DNA of 64,000 bases. It comes from Paraburkholderia sp. UYCP14C. GTDB taxonomy: Bacteria; Pseudomonadota; Gammaproteobacteria; Burkholderiales; Burkholderiaceae. Below are positions 27,298-34,595 of the stretch, in pieces. A model generated the notes under the pieces. It made no database searches. It had not been told where the DNA came from and saw only the letters and a list, made by a program, of their open reading frames with translations. Position numbers and translations under genes: made by a program. The DNA lies in contig NZ_SELS01000019.1 in assembly GCF_004197395.1 (NCBI RefSeq), positions 62,001 through 126,000 on the forward strand, written 5' to 3'. How positions within the stretch are numbered: the stretch's first letter is position 1; every line of letters starts with the position of its first letter.

Positions 27298-28023
27298 TCA
27301 ACTGTCCTTCGATTCGTTGCGAGGCGCGGCGCCTTCACGCGGCGGCAGGTAGTCGTAGAACTCGCGCTTGGGCAGCGTGCCCGATACGAGGTCGTCGAAC
27401 AGCTGCCGCGAGCGGCCGCGCAGGTAGGGCGCCATCAGCGAGACGATCTGCACGCTCACCTGATGCAGCTCCTCGCGGATCGCTTCCTGCTCGTTGTATT
27501 TGCGCGGATTCATCACGAACTGATAGGACAGCCAGTAGGTGCCGATCACGCCCACGTTGGTCGCGATCACCTGCATTTCCTGCGGCGTCGCGACCATTTC
27601 GCCATCGGCGACGAGCTGCTCGCAGAACTGGCTCGCGAAGCGCACCTTGTGACTGATGATCTGCTTGAAGTGCGTCTCGAGCGTGCGGTTACGGGCGAGC
27701 AGGTCGTTCAGGTCGCGGTACAGGAAGCGGTAGCGCCACGTGAAATCGACCATGTACTGCAGATACGACCACATTTCGTCGATGGTCGCGCGATGGTCGT
27801 CGGGGAAACGCAGACGCTTTTCGATCTCCTGCTCGAACTGGCTGAAGATGCTGTTGATGATGTCGTCTTTGTTGCGGAAGTGGTAGTACAGGTTGCCTGG
27901 ACTGATTTCCATTTCCTCGGCGATCGTCGTCGTCGTGACGTTCGGCTCGCCGATTTCGTTGAATAGCTTCAACGACAGTTCGAGAATCCGTTCGCGCGTG
28001 CGGCGGGGAGGTTTGGCTTCCAT
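27298..28023 (-). CDS. TetR/AcrR family transcriptional regulator
   Basis: 241-residue one-component repressor. The N-terminal helix-turn-helix spans about residues 9-55 (RERILELSLKLFNEIGEP, then ISPGNLYYHFRNKDDIINSI). The C-terminal part is a helical ligand domain rich in aromatic residues (FTWRYRFLYRDL), suggesting a hydrophobic ligand. It precedes the LOG gene by 2 bp and has a good promoter at 28213-28240. Target genes are unknown; self-regulation is likely, since small inverted repeats flank the promoter. Confidence 0.94.
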   Translation of the reverse strand: MEAKPPRRTRERILELSLKLFNEIGEPNVTTTTIAEEMEISPGNLYYHFRNKDDIINSIFSQFEQEIEKRLRFPDDHRATIDEMWSYLQYMVDFTWRYRFLYRDLNDLLARNRTLETHFKQIISHKVRFASQFCEQLVADGEMVATPQEMQVIATNVGVIGTYWLSYQFVMNPRKYNEQEAIREELHQVSVQIVSLMAPYLRGRSRQLFDDLVSGTLPKREFYDYLPPREGAAPRNESKDS

Positions 28024-28212
28024 GTCGTCCGGCCCTGGTTATGCCGGGCTGATCGCGCGGCGGCGTGCCGCTGCTGCGTGTTCCACCCGGATGCGGTTGG
28101 TATTTTGAGCTCTCCCGAACCCGCTGCGATGCGGCGGGCCCCCCGAAAGGGCAGGATGACGCGAGGCGCGGCAACGACTGCGCGAGCGGTTTTCCTGTGA
28201 GACCGTCAAACG

Positions 28213-28240
28213 ATTATAAACCGAGCGTTCTAATACCCAA
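28213..28240 (-). promoter_or_regulatory. Promoter of the tetR-LOG unit
   Basis: On the minus strand: -35 TTGGGT (28235-28240), 16-bp spacer, perfect -10 TATAAT (28213-28218). A short inverted repeat AACG-N13-CGTT (28209-28229) spans the -10 and could be part of an operator. The rest of the 317-bp interval 28024-28340 shows no gene. Confidence 0.6.
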
Positions 28241-28340
28241 CCGGCTGTGCGGATTTTCATTCCGGCGGAGGTGCCGGCGCGAGCGCGTTGGCCGCGCATG
28301 GAGCGTGCGCCGATACGCGCGCTTCAACCCGCGTCGAACC

Positions 28341-29036
28341 TCAAAGCCACGCGCGAATCCAGCCGACCACTAGCGGCCCGACGATCAACCCCCACGTCAT
28401 CAGACACATGCCGAGCGCGACCATCACGGCCGCGCTGCCGAGATCTTTCGCGCGGCGCGACAGCTCGTGACGCTCGAGCGAGATCCGGTCGATTGCCGCC
28501 TCGACGCTCGAATTGAGCAGCTCGACGATCAGCACGAGCAGCACCGAGCCGAGCAGCAGCACGCGCGACACGGGGTCGACGGGCACCACGAGGCCGCACG
28601 GGATCAGGATCGCGGCCAGCGTGAGTTCCTGCCGGAACGCGCTCTCCTCGCGAATCGCGACGCGAAAACCGGCCAGCGAGTTTTTCATCGCGTGCCATGC
28701 TCGCGTGAGGCCGCGGTTGCCTTTATAGGGGTTGAAAGGCAGCGGGGCGAGCGGGTCGTCGGGGCTGAGCGGCTCGTGGGGGGCGTCGCGAGTTGAGTCG
28801 CGAGTCGACTCGCGATGGGTGTCGTGGGTGGCGTCGTGTTGCGCGCCGCCCGCGACGTTGGCGCCGCCGTTCATGGTTCTCGCGCCGTTCACGCGATGCG
28901 CGGTATCCGCATGCTCGGCCACACCCGGCTCGCGGACGTCGTCGAACGGTTCGATGCTCGTGGTGTCGCTGGTGGACTCGACGGCGCGCAGTGCGCCGTT
29001 CGACGCGCCTTCGGCGCTGGATCGACTGCTTCGCAT
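28341..29036 (-). CDS. dgkA: Diacylglycerol kinase with long N-terminal extension
   Basis: Integral membrane kinase that phosphorylates diacylglycerol to phosphatidate, recycling lipid left by periplasmic glucan or LPS modification. The C-terminal 115 residues match DgkA: MKNSLAGFRVAIREESAFRQ, then VELLNSSVEAAIDRIS (Glu and Asn of the active site), and three helices. Before it lies about 115 residues of polar low-complexity sequence with repeated STRD units. The ATG at 29034-29036 has a GGAG site 6 nt upstream (29043-29046). Shorter starts, for example 28874, would remove most of the extension. It begins 23 bp after the GT4 gene ends. Confidence 0.9.
   Translation of the reverse strand: MRSSRSSAEGASNGALRAVESTSDTTSIEPFDDVREPGVAEHADTAHRVNGARTMNGGANVAGGAQHDATHDTHRESTRDSTRDAPHEPLSPDDPLAPLPFNPYKGNRGLTRAWHAMKNSLAGFRVAIREESAFRQELTLAAILIPCGLVVPVDPVSRVLLLGSVLLVLIVELLNSSVEAAIDRISLERHELSRRAKDLGSAAVMVALGMCLMTWGLIVGPLVVGWIRAWL
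28798..28815. repeat. 18-bp palindrome within the dgkA extension
   Basis: TCGCGAGTC followed directly by its reverse complement GACTCGCGA, a perfect palindrome inside the low-complexity coding part (STRDSTRD). It probably arose from repeat expansion. Confidence 0.85.
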
Positions 29037-29058
29037 GGATAGCTCCGCGCGCGCCGCA

Positions 29059-30102
29059 TCACGCGGCGGCGCTTTCCTCACGATACGCCGGGCCGCGCAG
29101 CGGCTTCAGATGCGCGGCGAATTGTGCGGACGCCGCCGCCCACGAGAAGCGCTCGGCCCACGCGCGCGCATGCGATCGATCGATCTTCAGTGCTTCGAGA
29201 CAGGCTTCGCGCAGCTCCTCGTGCATCGCACCGGCGCCGCCGTCGCCGAGCACGTCGATCGGACCGGTGACCGGATAGGCGGCCACCGGCGTGCCGCATG
29301 CGAGCGCTTCGAGCAGCACGAGCCCGAACGTGTCGGTGCGGCTCGGAAACACGAAGACGTCGGCGGCCGCGTAGACCTTCGCGAGCTCGGCCTGCGACAG
29401 CACGCCCAGATAGTTGACCTGCGGATAGCGCGACTTCAGTTCGGCGAGCGCCGGACCTTCACCCGCGACCCACTTCGAGCCGGGCAGATCGAGCTGCAGG
29501 AATGCCTCGACGTTCTTCTCGACCGCCACGCGTCCCACGTACAGGAAGATCGGCCGCGCGCTGTTGAGCACCTTCGAGTCCATCGGACGGAAGATCTCGA
29601 GATCGACGCCGCGCGTCCATAGCACGACGTTGGTGAAGCCGAACTTTTCGAGGTCCTGCTTGACGACGGGCGTCGGCGCCATCACCGCGAGCGACGGCCC
29701 ATGGAACCAGTGCAGAAATTTGTAGGTGGCCGCGAGCGGGATGCGAAAGCGCGCCTGCACGTACTCGGGAAAGCGCGTGTGATACGCGGTCGTGAACGGC
29801 AGTTTGTGCTTCAGCGCATACGCGCGCGCGGCCATGCCGAGCGGACCTTCGGTCGCGATGTGCAACGCGTCGGGCGCGAAACGGTCGATACGCTCGTGCA
29901 GCCGGCGGCGCGGCAGCAGCGACAGGCGAATCTCCGGATACGTCGGGCACGGAATGGTGCGGAATTCGAGCGGCGTCAGCAGATCGACCTGATGGCCGAG
30001 CGCGGTGAGTTCGCGCCGGGTGTTCTTCAGCGTGCGCACGACGCCGTTGACTTGCGGCTCCCATGCGTCGGTGACGATCATGATCTTCATCGCGTTGTTC
30101 AT
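29059..30102 (-). CDS. GT4 family glycosyltransferase
   Basis: 347-residue GT-B fold glycosyltransferase. N-terminal domain: MKIMIVTDAWEPQVNGVVRT. C-terminal donor domain: FLYVGRVAVEKNVEAFLQ near residue 187, then FPSRTDTFGLVLLEALACGTP with the EX7E-type acidic motif of GT4 enzymes. It resembles bacterial mannosyl or glucosyl transferases that act on membrane lipids. Neighbours are a phosphoesterase related to lipid A synthesis and a diacylglycerol kinase, so a glycolipid product is a reasonable inference. Start at ATG 30100-30102; a second ATG at codon 5 is also possible. Confidence 0.9.
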   Translation of the reverse strand: MNNAMKIMIVTDAWEPQVNGVVRTLKNTRRELTALGHQVDLLTPLEFRTIPCPTYPEIRLSLLPRRRLHERIDRFAPDALHIATEGPLGMAARAYALKHKLPFTTAYHTRFPEYVQARFRIPLAATYKFLHWFHGPSLAVMAPTPVVKQDLEKFGFTNVVLWTRGVDLEIFRPMDSKVLNSARPIFLYVGRVAVEKNVEAFLQLDLPGSKWVAGEGPALAELKSRYPQVNYLGVLSQAELAKVYAAADVFVFPSRTDTFGLVLLEALACGTPVAAYPVTGPIDVLGDGGAGAMHEELREACLEALKIDRSHARAWAERFSWAAASAQFAAHLKPLRGPAYREESAAA

Positions 30103-30138
30103 CGCTGCGGGCCCTTTGGAATTGAAGAGTGGAACTGC

Positions 30139-31080
30139 TCAGGCAGTGGCGCGGGCTTTTTGCGTGCCCGCCTGGGGCGCGCGCAGCGCGGTCCAGAAGA
30201 TCACCTTGAGCTCGCCTTCATAGGTCTCGACGAGCGCCGACAGACTCTCGACCCAATCGCCGTCGTTGCAATAGAGCACGCCGTCGATCTCGCGCATCTC
30301 GGCCTTGTGGATGTGCCCGCAGACGACGCCGTCGCAACCGCGGCGACGCGCTTCGTCGGTCATCACGCGTTCGAACGACGAGATGAAGTTGACCGCGTTC
30401 TTGACCTGATGCTTCAGGTATTGCGACAGCGACCAGTACGGGAAGCCGAGCTTGCTGCGGATGCGGTTGAACCAGCGGTTCAGCACAAGGATCATCGTGT
30501 ACAGCGTGTCGCCGAGGTAGGCGAGCCACTTCGCGTGCTGGATCACGCCGTCGAACAGATCGCCGTGCACGATCCACAGGCGCTTGCCGGCGAGCGTCGT
30601 GTGGAACGCTTCGCCGCGCACGTGAATGTCGCCGAACGCGAGGTCGCAGAACTGGCGCGCGGCTTCGTCGTGATTGCCGGGCACGTAGATGACCTGGGTG
30701 CCTTTGCGCGCTTTGCGCAGCACTTTCTGCACGACGTCGTTGTGCGCCTGCGGCCAGTACCAGCCTTTCTTCAACTGCCAGCCGTCGATGATGTCGCCGA
30801 CGAGGTACAGGTACTCCGATTCGTTGTGGCGCAGGAAGTCGAGCAGATAACCTGCCTGGCAGCCGCTCGAACCGAGGTGGATATCCGAGAGCCAGATCGT
30901 GCGATAGCGGTGCGGATTGTCGTGGCCGTCGTCGTGATGGTCGGCGTTGGCATCGAGAGATGGCGTCGCCGGCAGCGGCAGGCCGTGATGAGTAGAACCC
31001 GGGGCGGGCCGGAACGCGACGGAGTCGACGCTCGGACCGGTTTGACGAAACAGGGAAGTCGCGGACGTATTTGGGTCCAT
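30139..31080 (-). CDS. UDP-2,3-diacylglucosamine diphosphatase-like metallophosphoesterase
   Basis: 313-residue calcineurin-like phosphoesterase with all metal-binding motifs: SDIHLGS near residue 67, GDIIDGW near 100, GNHDE near 142, HGDLFDG near 180 and CGHIHKAE near 250. Similar to the LpxH2 / COG2908 group, which in some bacteria hydrolyses UDP-2,3-diacylglucosamine to lipid X at the inner membrane. A polar His/Asp-rich N-terminal extension of about 55 residues precedes the domain. Whether it is the main LpxH or a paralogue cannot be decided from this window. It is 36 bp upstream of the GT4 gene. Confidence 0.88.
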   Translation of the reverse strand: MDPNTSATSLFRQTGPSVDSVAFRPAPGSTHHGLPLPATPSLDANADHHDDGHDNPHRYRTIWLSDIHLGSSGCQAGYLLDFLRHNESEYLYLVGDIIDGWQLKKGWYWPQAHNDVVQKVLRKARKGTQVIYVPGNHDEAARQFCDLAFGDIHVRGEAFHTTLAGKRLWIVHGDLFDGVIQHAKWLAYLGDTLYTMILVLNRWFNRIRSKLGFPYWSLSQYLKHQVKNAVNFISSFERVMTDEARRRGCDGVVCGHIHKAEMREIDGVLYCNDGDWVESLSALVETYEGELKVIFWTALRAPQAGTQKARATA

Positions 31081-31160
31081 GGCTCACGCGTCGAGTGGCG
31101 GTGCCCGTATTGGGCCGGGCGCGCGTGACTTCGGCGTGACAGTCATGAGAAGTTCTTATT

Positions 31161-31176
31161 ACCAAGGGGCCTTGGT
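31161..31176. repeat. Short inverted repeat upstream of the phosphoesterase gene
   Basis: ACCAAGG-GG-CCTTGGT, a 7-bp inverted repeat about 81 bp upstream of the LpxH-like start codon. It could be an operator or part of the neighbouring repeat element. Confidence 0.4.
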
Positions 31177-31348
31177 GGGGCCTGTTTTTTCGTTGTTCTG
31201 GCTTGGTTGGCCTTTCCTTGCTGGGTTGTCGGGCTATTGGCGTTGCCCTTGGGCAGGGCGGCGCCTCTTTTTTGTCTGTGTTCCTGCGGCGTTGGCCTTT
31301 CCTTGTTTTGTTATCGGTCTATTGGCGTTGCCCCTGTGCGGGGCGGCA

Positions 31349-31380
31349 CCTACTTTCTTTGCTGCTGCAAAGAAAGTAGG
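31349..31380. repeat. 14-bp hairpin of the left arm
   Basis: CCTACTTTCTTTGC pairs perfectly with GCAAAGAAAGTAGG around a TGCT loop. Just upstream is GCCCC-TGTGC-GGGGC (31330-31344). Confidence 0.95.
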
Positions 31381-31767
31381 CAAAGAAGACAGCTCAAACC
31401 GCCAGCTCATAAGTGGGTCCCGTGGTCCGCATGAGGCAGTGGTGCATCTGGAATCCGTGCCCCCGCACATTCCCCGTTCGTGACCAGGCCATCATCCCTC
31501 CCACTCCGCACTGCGTGGGTCGCGGACGGGTCCGCGAGGGAAACCAGTGATTTGGCCCGCGCAGCGGGGGCCGTCGGCTACGCCTCGGCGATGCGCCGGA
31601 ACAACCGATGGTTTTTGAACGGGGATTCGGCGCGCGTAGCGCCGCCGGAGGAATGACGGCCTTGTCACGGGTGCTGAATGTGCGGGAGCACGGATTCCAG
31701 ATGCACCACTACCTCGCGCAGACCGAGGGACCCGCTTAAGAGTTAGCGGTTTGAGCTGTCTTCCTTG

Positions 31768-31799
31768 CCTACTTTCTTTGCAGCAGCAAAGAAAGTAGG
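31768..31799. repeat. 14-bp hairpin of the right arm
   Basis: The same 14-bp stem with an AGCA loop, followed by the GCCCC/GGGGC hairpin in inverse order: the mirror image of the left arm. Confidence 0.95.
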
Positions 31800-31916
31800 T
31801 GCCGCCCCGCACAGGGGCAACGCTAATAGACCCATAAGACAACAAGGAAAGGCCAAGAAAGCCGGAACAACGAAAGGAGCCCGACCCGGCCCAAGGGGGC
31901 CAACAACCCCGCGCGC

Positions 31917-32441
31917 TCAGCGCACAACCGTTACCACCCGCGTGCCCGCAAGCCGGTCATGCAAAAACTGCCGCTGCGGATCCAAACGCCCACTAGCGGC
32001 CCACGCCACGAACCAGACACCCGCGATAACGAGCGTCTGCGGCACCCGCAACCCAAGCATCGGATGCAACGCCAGCGGCGGCAAAAACCACAACCAGGCG
32101 AGCACATACCGCCCAATCGCGCGCCCACCAGAAATCGGCGCGCCATCAGCGCCAACAACCCGTAACCGCCAGGTTTTCATCGGCAGCGTCTGGCCGCCGT
32201 GGGTCCAGAACCAGACGAAATACACGCCAACCACGAGGCCGATCCAGGCGGCTAGCAGGTTGTGATGCGCAAGCCCGTTGCGCTGCTGCGTAAGCGTGCT
32301 GAACAGATAACCGGCGAGAAACACGACGCCGAACAGAATAACTGCTTCGTACAGCAATGCCGCCAGCCGCCGCCGGACGGTGGGCGCCGTGCCGCCAGGT
32401 ACGGCGGCGGGCAGAGCAGGGGGGACGAGCGGCTGGGCCAT
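31917..32441 (-). CDS. RDD family membrane protein
   Basis: 174-residue protein with three membrane helices and the RDD signature: the Arg in VRRRLAALLYEAVILFGVVF near residue 25, and a later MKTWRLRVVGADGAPIS segment. Helices lie near 35-52, 75-95 and 120-145. RDD proteins are mostly of unknown function; some act as sodium/proton antiporters. It is last in the four-gene run with the ECF sigma factor, DUF3619 and DUF3106, 21 bp after DUF3106, so probably part of the same regulon. The repeat element begins just beyond its 3' end. Confidence 0.88.
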   Translation of the reverse strand: MAQPLVPPALPAAVPGGTAPTVRRRLAALLYEAVILFGVVFLAGYLFSTLTQQRNGLAHHNLLAAWIGLVVGVYFVWFWTHGGQTLPMKTWRLRVVGADGAPISGGRAIGRYVLAWLWFLPPLALHPMLGLRVPQTLVIAGVWFVAWAASGRLDPQRQFLHDRLAGTRVVTVVR

Positions 32442-32462
32442 GTAACGGGCTCGGGATCGGAA

Positions 32463-33230
32463 TCAGGAGCCGTGGAAGATCGCCGGCGCCTCGGCTGGCG
32501 ACACCGGCACCGGCGTCGCCGGCACGAAGCTGCCCGCCGCCGGAATCGCGGGCGGCGCCGGCAGCGAGGCCGCGGCCGGCGCGGAGGCAGCCGGCGCGGC
32601 GCTCGCCGCCGCGGTAGCGCTGGCACCGTGCTCGCGCGCGTTCACAAGGCGGTCGATGCCCCTGATCTCGTTGCGAGCCGACGGCGGCGCGCTGACGACG
32701 CTGGGGCGGCGCTTGTGCTCGCTCGCGGCGAGCCGCTCCTTCGTTTCTTCGGGCAGCTGCTGGTACGCTTTCCACGCGTTCTGGCGAGCTTCGCGCGGCA
32801 ACTCCTTCGAAACCTGGTAGTTCTCTCGCGCGACACGGCGCTGATCGGGCGTCATCCGCACCCATTCGCTCATGCGCTCATGCAGACGTTTTTGCGCATC
32901 CGGCGACATCTTTGCGTATCGCGACGCGATCTTGATCCATTTGCGCTTGCGTTCGTCGCTAAACGAATCCCACTGGGATTCGAATGGCGCGAGCGCGACA
33001 TGATCAGCCGCACTCAGGCGCGACCATGCGAGCGGGCTGTTGCTGCCCGGCAGGCCGGGCAAATCGACGGAAAGTGCGGGAGCGGGCGTGGGCGCGGCGA
33101 CGTTGACGCCGGGCGACGGATTGCCCACCGACGATGGGCTCGGATGAAAGCGCGGATAGGTCGCGACAAACGACACCAGGGCCGCGATCGTGCATCCGAA
33201 AACAACGGCCAGGCCGCGCTTGTAACTCAC
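32463..33230 (-). CDS. DUF3106 domain protein (envelope, single span)
   Basis: 255 residues from a GTG at 33228-33230 preceded by GGGAG at 8-nt spacing. An N-terminal hydrophobic helix (GLAVVFGCTIAALVSFVA) suggests a membrane anchor or signal. A helical charged domain near 90-190 follows with WDSFSDERKRKWIKIASRY, then MSPDAQKRLHERMSEWVRM and TPDQRR, repeats typical of DUF3106. The C-terminal 60 residues are Ala/Pro-rich. The repeated helix pattern recalls LTxxQ-type periplasmic stress proteins, but homology is not shown. Between DUF3619 (16 bp upstream) and RDD. Function unknown. Confidence 0.82.
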   Translation of the reverse strand: MSYKRGLAVVFGCTIAALVSFVATYPRFHPSPSSVGNPSPGVNVAAPTPAPALSVDLPGLPGSNSPLAWSRLSAADHVALAPFESQWDSFSDERKRKWIKIASRYAKMSPDAQKRLHERMSEWVRMTPDQRRVARENYQVSKELPREARQNAWKAYQQLPEETKERLAASEHKRRPSVVSAPPSARNEIRGIDRLVNAREHGASATAAASAAPAASAPAAASLPAPPAIPAAGSFVPATPVPVSPAEAPAIFHGS

Positions 33231-33246
33231 CCGAGGAATCTCCCGC

Positions 33247-33678
33247 TCAGTGGGCGCGTGAAAGATACGCGTTGAAGCCGTGGTCGAGATAGGCATTGAG
33301 CGGCAGGTCGTCGCTTAGCATGGCGGCATCGATATCGGCGAGCTCGGCGGTGCGCTGGTGGTCTTCCCAGTAGGCGATGCCGATCAGGCTCACGACCAGC
33401 GCGGCGAGCGGCCACGCGAGCGCGAAGCGGCGCAGCGGCCAGCGGCGGCGCGGCTCGAGGCCTCCCTGTGGCAGCGCCGCCATCCCGGCCGGCATGCCGG
33501 CGAACGCGGGCACGAACACCGGCGCGGTGGCGGTTTCGGGCTTTTTGCGCGCCAACGCGGCGCGACGTGCAGCGGCGAGCCGGTCGACGGTGGCGGAAGG
33601 GAGGCTGGCGGTGTTTTCGTCGAGCGCGCGGCGCAGTTGACGCGCAAACTCGACTTCTGTGTTTTCGAGGGAGCTCAT
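33247..33678 (-). CDS. DUF3619 family protein, putative anti-sigma factor
   Basis: 143 residues. The N-terminal cytoplasmic part (MSSLENTEVEFARQLRRALDE, then LAAARRAALARKK) is followed by one membrane helix near residues 86-105 (FALAWPLAALVVSLIGIAYW) and a short acidic outer part ending in DDLPLNAYLDHGFNAYL. The start codon overlaps the stop of the ECF sigma factor gene (ATGA). Topology and coupling are those of membrane anti-sigma factors; that role is an inference, since DUF3619 has no established function known to me. Confidence 0.85.
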   Translation of the reverse strand: MSSLENTEVEFARQLRRALDENTASLPSATVDRLAAARRAALARKKPETATAPVFVPAFAGMPAGMAALPQGGLEPRRRWPLRRFALAWPLAALVVSLIGIAYWEDHQRTAELADIDAAMLSDDLPLNAYLDHGFNAYLSRAH

Positions 33679-34238
33679 AGCGTAATTCCTTTCGCCTTGA
33701 GCGCTTGCGCGAGCGTGTGGGTGGCCCGGGAGCAGTGCGTTTTCACACTGCCTTCGGAGCAGCCCATTGCGGCGGCAGTCTCGGCGACATCCATATCCTC
33801 CCAATAACGCATGAGAAACGCCTCCCGTTGACGTGCCGGTAATTTCTGGATCTCGTCGTCGATCAACTGAAGGACCTGCTCGCGTTCGAGCTTCTGTTCG
33901 TTGCTCTCGGAGCCAGCCGAACCCGCCTCGGCCTCGAAGGTTTCCAGCGGATCGAATTCGTCGTCGTCGGCATTGCCGAGCGACGAGAACAGACTGACCC
34001 ACGTATTGCGTACTTTGGCACGACGGAAATAGTCGTGCGTCGCATTCTGCAGAATACGCTGAAACAGCAGCGGTAGCTCTGCCGCCGGACGATCGCCGTA
34101 TTTCTCGGCGAGCTTGATCATCGCGTCCTGCACGATGTCGAGGGACGCATCGTCGTCCCGCACGGCGTAGACCGTCTGCTTGAACGCGCGCCTTTCGACG
34201 CCCGCCAGAAAATCGGCGAGTTCCTTGTCTGATGCCAT
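33675..34238 (-). CDS. ECF-type RNA polymerase sigma factor
   Basis: 187-residue sigma-70 family factor with region 2 (FKQTVYAVRDDDASLDIVQDAM, then LFQRILQNATHDYFRR) and region 4 (LPARQREAFLMRYWEDMDVA, AAMGCSEGSVKTHCSRA). The linker holds an acidic stretch (NADDDEFDPLETFEAE). The ATG at 34236-34238 gives MASDKELADFLAGVERRAF; the frame is open upstream without domain likeness. It is the first gene of a leftward unit with DUF3619, DUF3106 and RDD. Its promoter specificity cannot be read here. Confidence 0.93.
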   Translation of the reverse strand: MASDKELADFLAGVERRAFKQTVYAVRDDDASLDIVQDAMIKLAEKYGDRPAAELPLLFQRILQNATHDYFRRAKVRNTWVSLFSSLGNADDDEFDPLETFEAEAGSAGSESNEQKLEREQVLQLIDDEIQKLPARQREAFLMRYWEDMDVAETAAAMGCSEGSVKTHCSRATHTLAQALKAKGITL

Positions 34239-34595
34239 CCGTGTGGGGTCGGCGCAGCAAGCGTGCGCGTAATCGGTCGAAAAATGTCGTAAAACTCGGC
34301 GGATGCTAACAAACTTTTGCTCCGATAGGGGCGAAACCTGCGCGAGCTTGCATTTTTCTGACGGTTGACATTCCGTCCGATCGCCCGCTCCTACGCGCGA
34401 GCCGCTGGCAATATTTTCTTGACCGCGAGCGCGCCAGCAGCTATCGTCGCTGGTTCGCAACATAAGTGAGTTGTCTCAATTGAGGTGCGGCCCAAGAAGC
34501 CCGCCTGTCAACTGGACGCGCCGCTTGAACCCGAGTCACGAGCCCGGCAGAGAGCACCCGATCAATTTTTTGCCGAAAATTCGAAAGGTGAATCA
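34239..34595. other. Divergent regulatory region between sigma factor and ilvB
   Basis: 357 bp. It holds the ilvB promoter (34419-34447), another TTGACA hexamer at 34365-34370 without a good -10, and the palindrome CTCAATTGAG at 34475-34484. The stretch near 34256-34345 must contain the sigma operon promoter; no certain hexamers were seen. No leader peptide with Ile/Val/Leu codon runs was found. Confidence 0.55.
34419..34447 (+). promoter_or_regulatory. Promoter of ilvB
   Basis: -35 TTGACC (34419-34424), 17-bp spacer, -10 TATCGT (34442-34447), giving a leader of about 140 nt before ilvB. Confidence 0.6.

Larger units (their letters stand above)
31207..31856. repeat. Compound repeat element with large inverted repeat
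   Basis: Gene-free element. A unit of about 85-90 bp, starting TTGGCCTTTCCTTG, passing through GTCTATTGGCGTTGCCCC and a GCCCC/GGGGC hairpin, and ending in a 14-bp hairpin CCTACTTTCTTTGC, occurs three times: degenerate and without the last hairpin at 31207-31270, intact at 31292-31380, and intact but inverted at 31768-31856. Similarity between the last two continues inward for over 100 bp, so 31292-31500 and about 31648-31856 form imperfect inverted arms of about 210 bp around a centre of about 147 bp. No transposase frame is present. Similar sequences recur between genes in Paraburkholderia, to my recollection. Confidence 0.85.

Noticed and set aside
31207-31856. Insertion sequence or CRISPR array
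   Set aside because: No transposase frame, no flanking target duplication seen, and units are inverted and unequal rather than evenly spaced short repeats.
34448-34595. Leader peptide or T-box type attenuation before ilvB
   Set aside because: No run of Ile, Val or Leu codons and no terminator/antiterminator pair was found.
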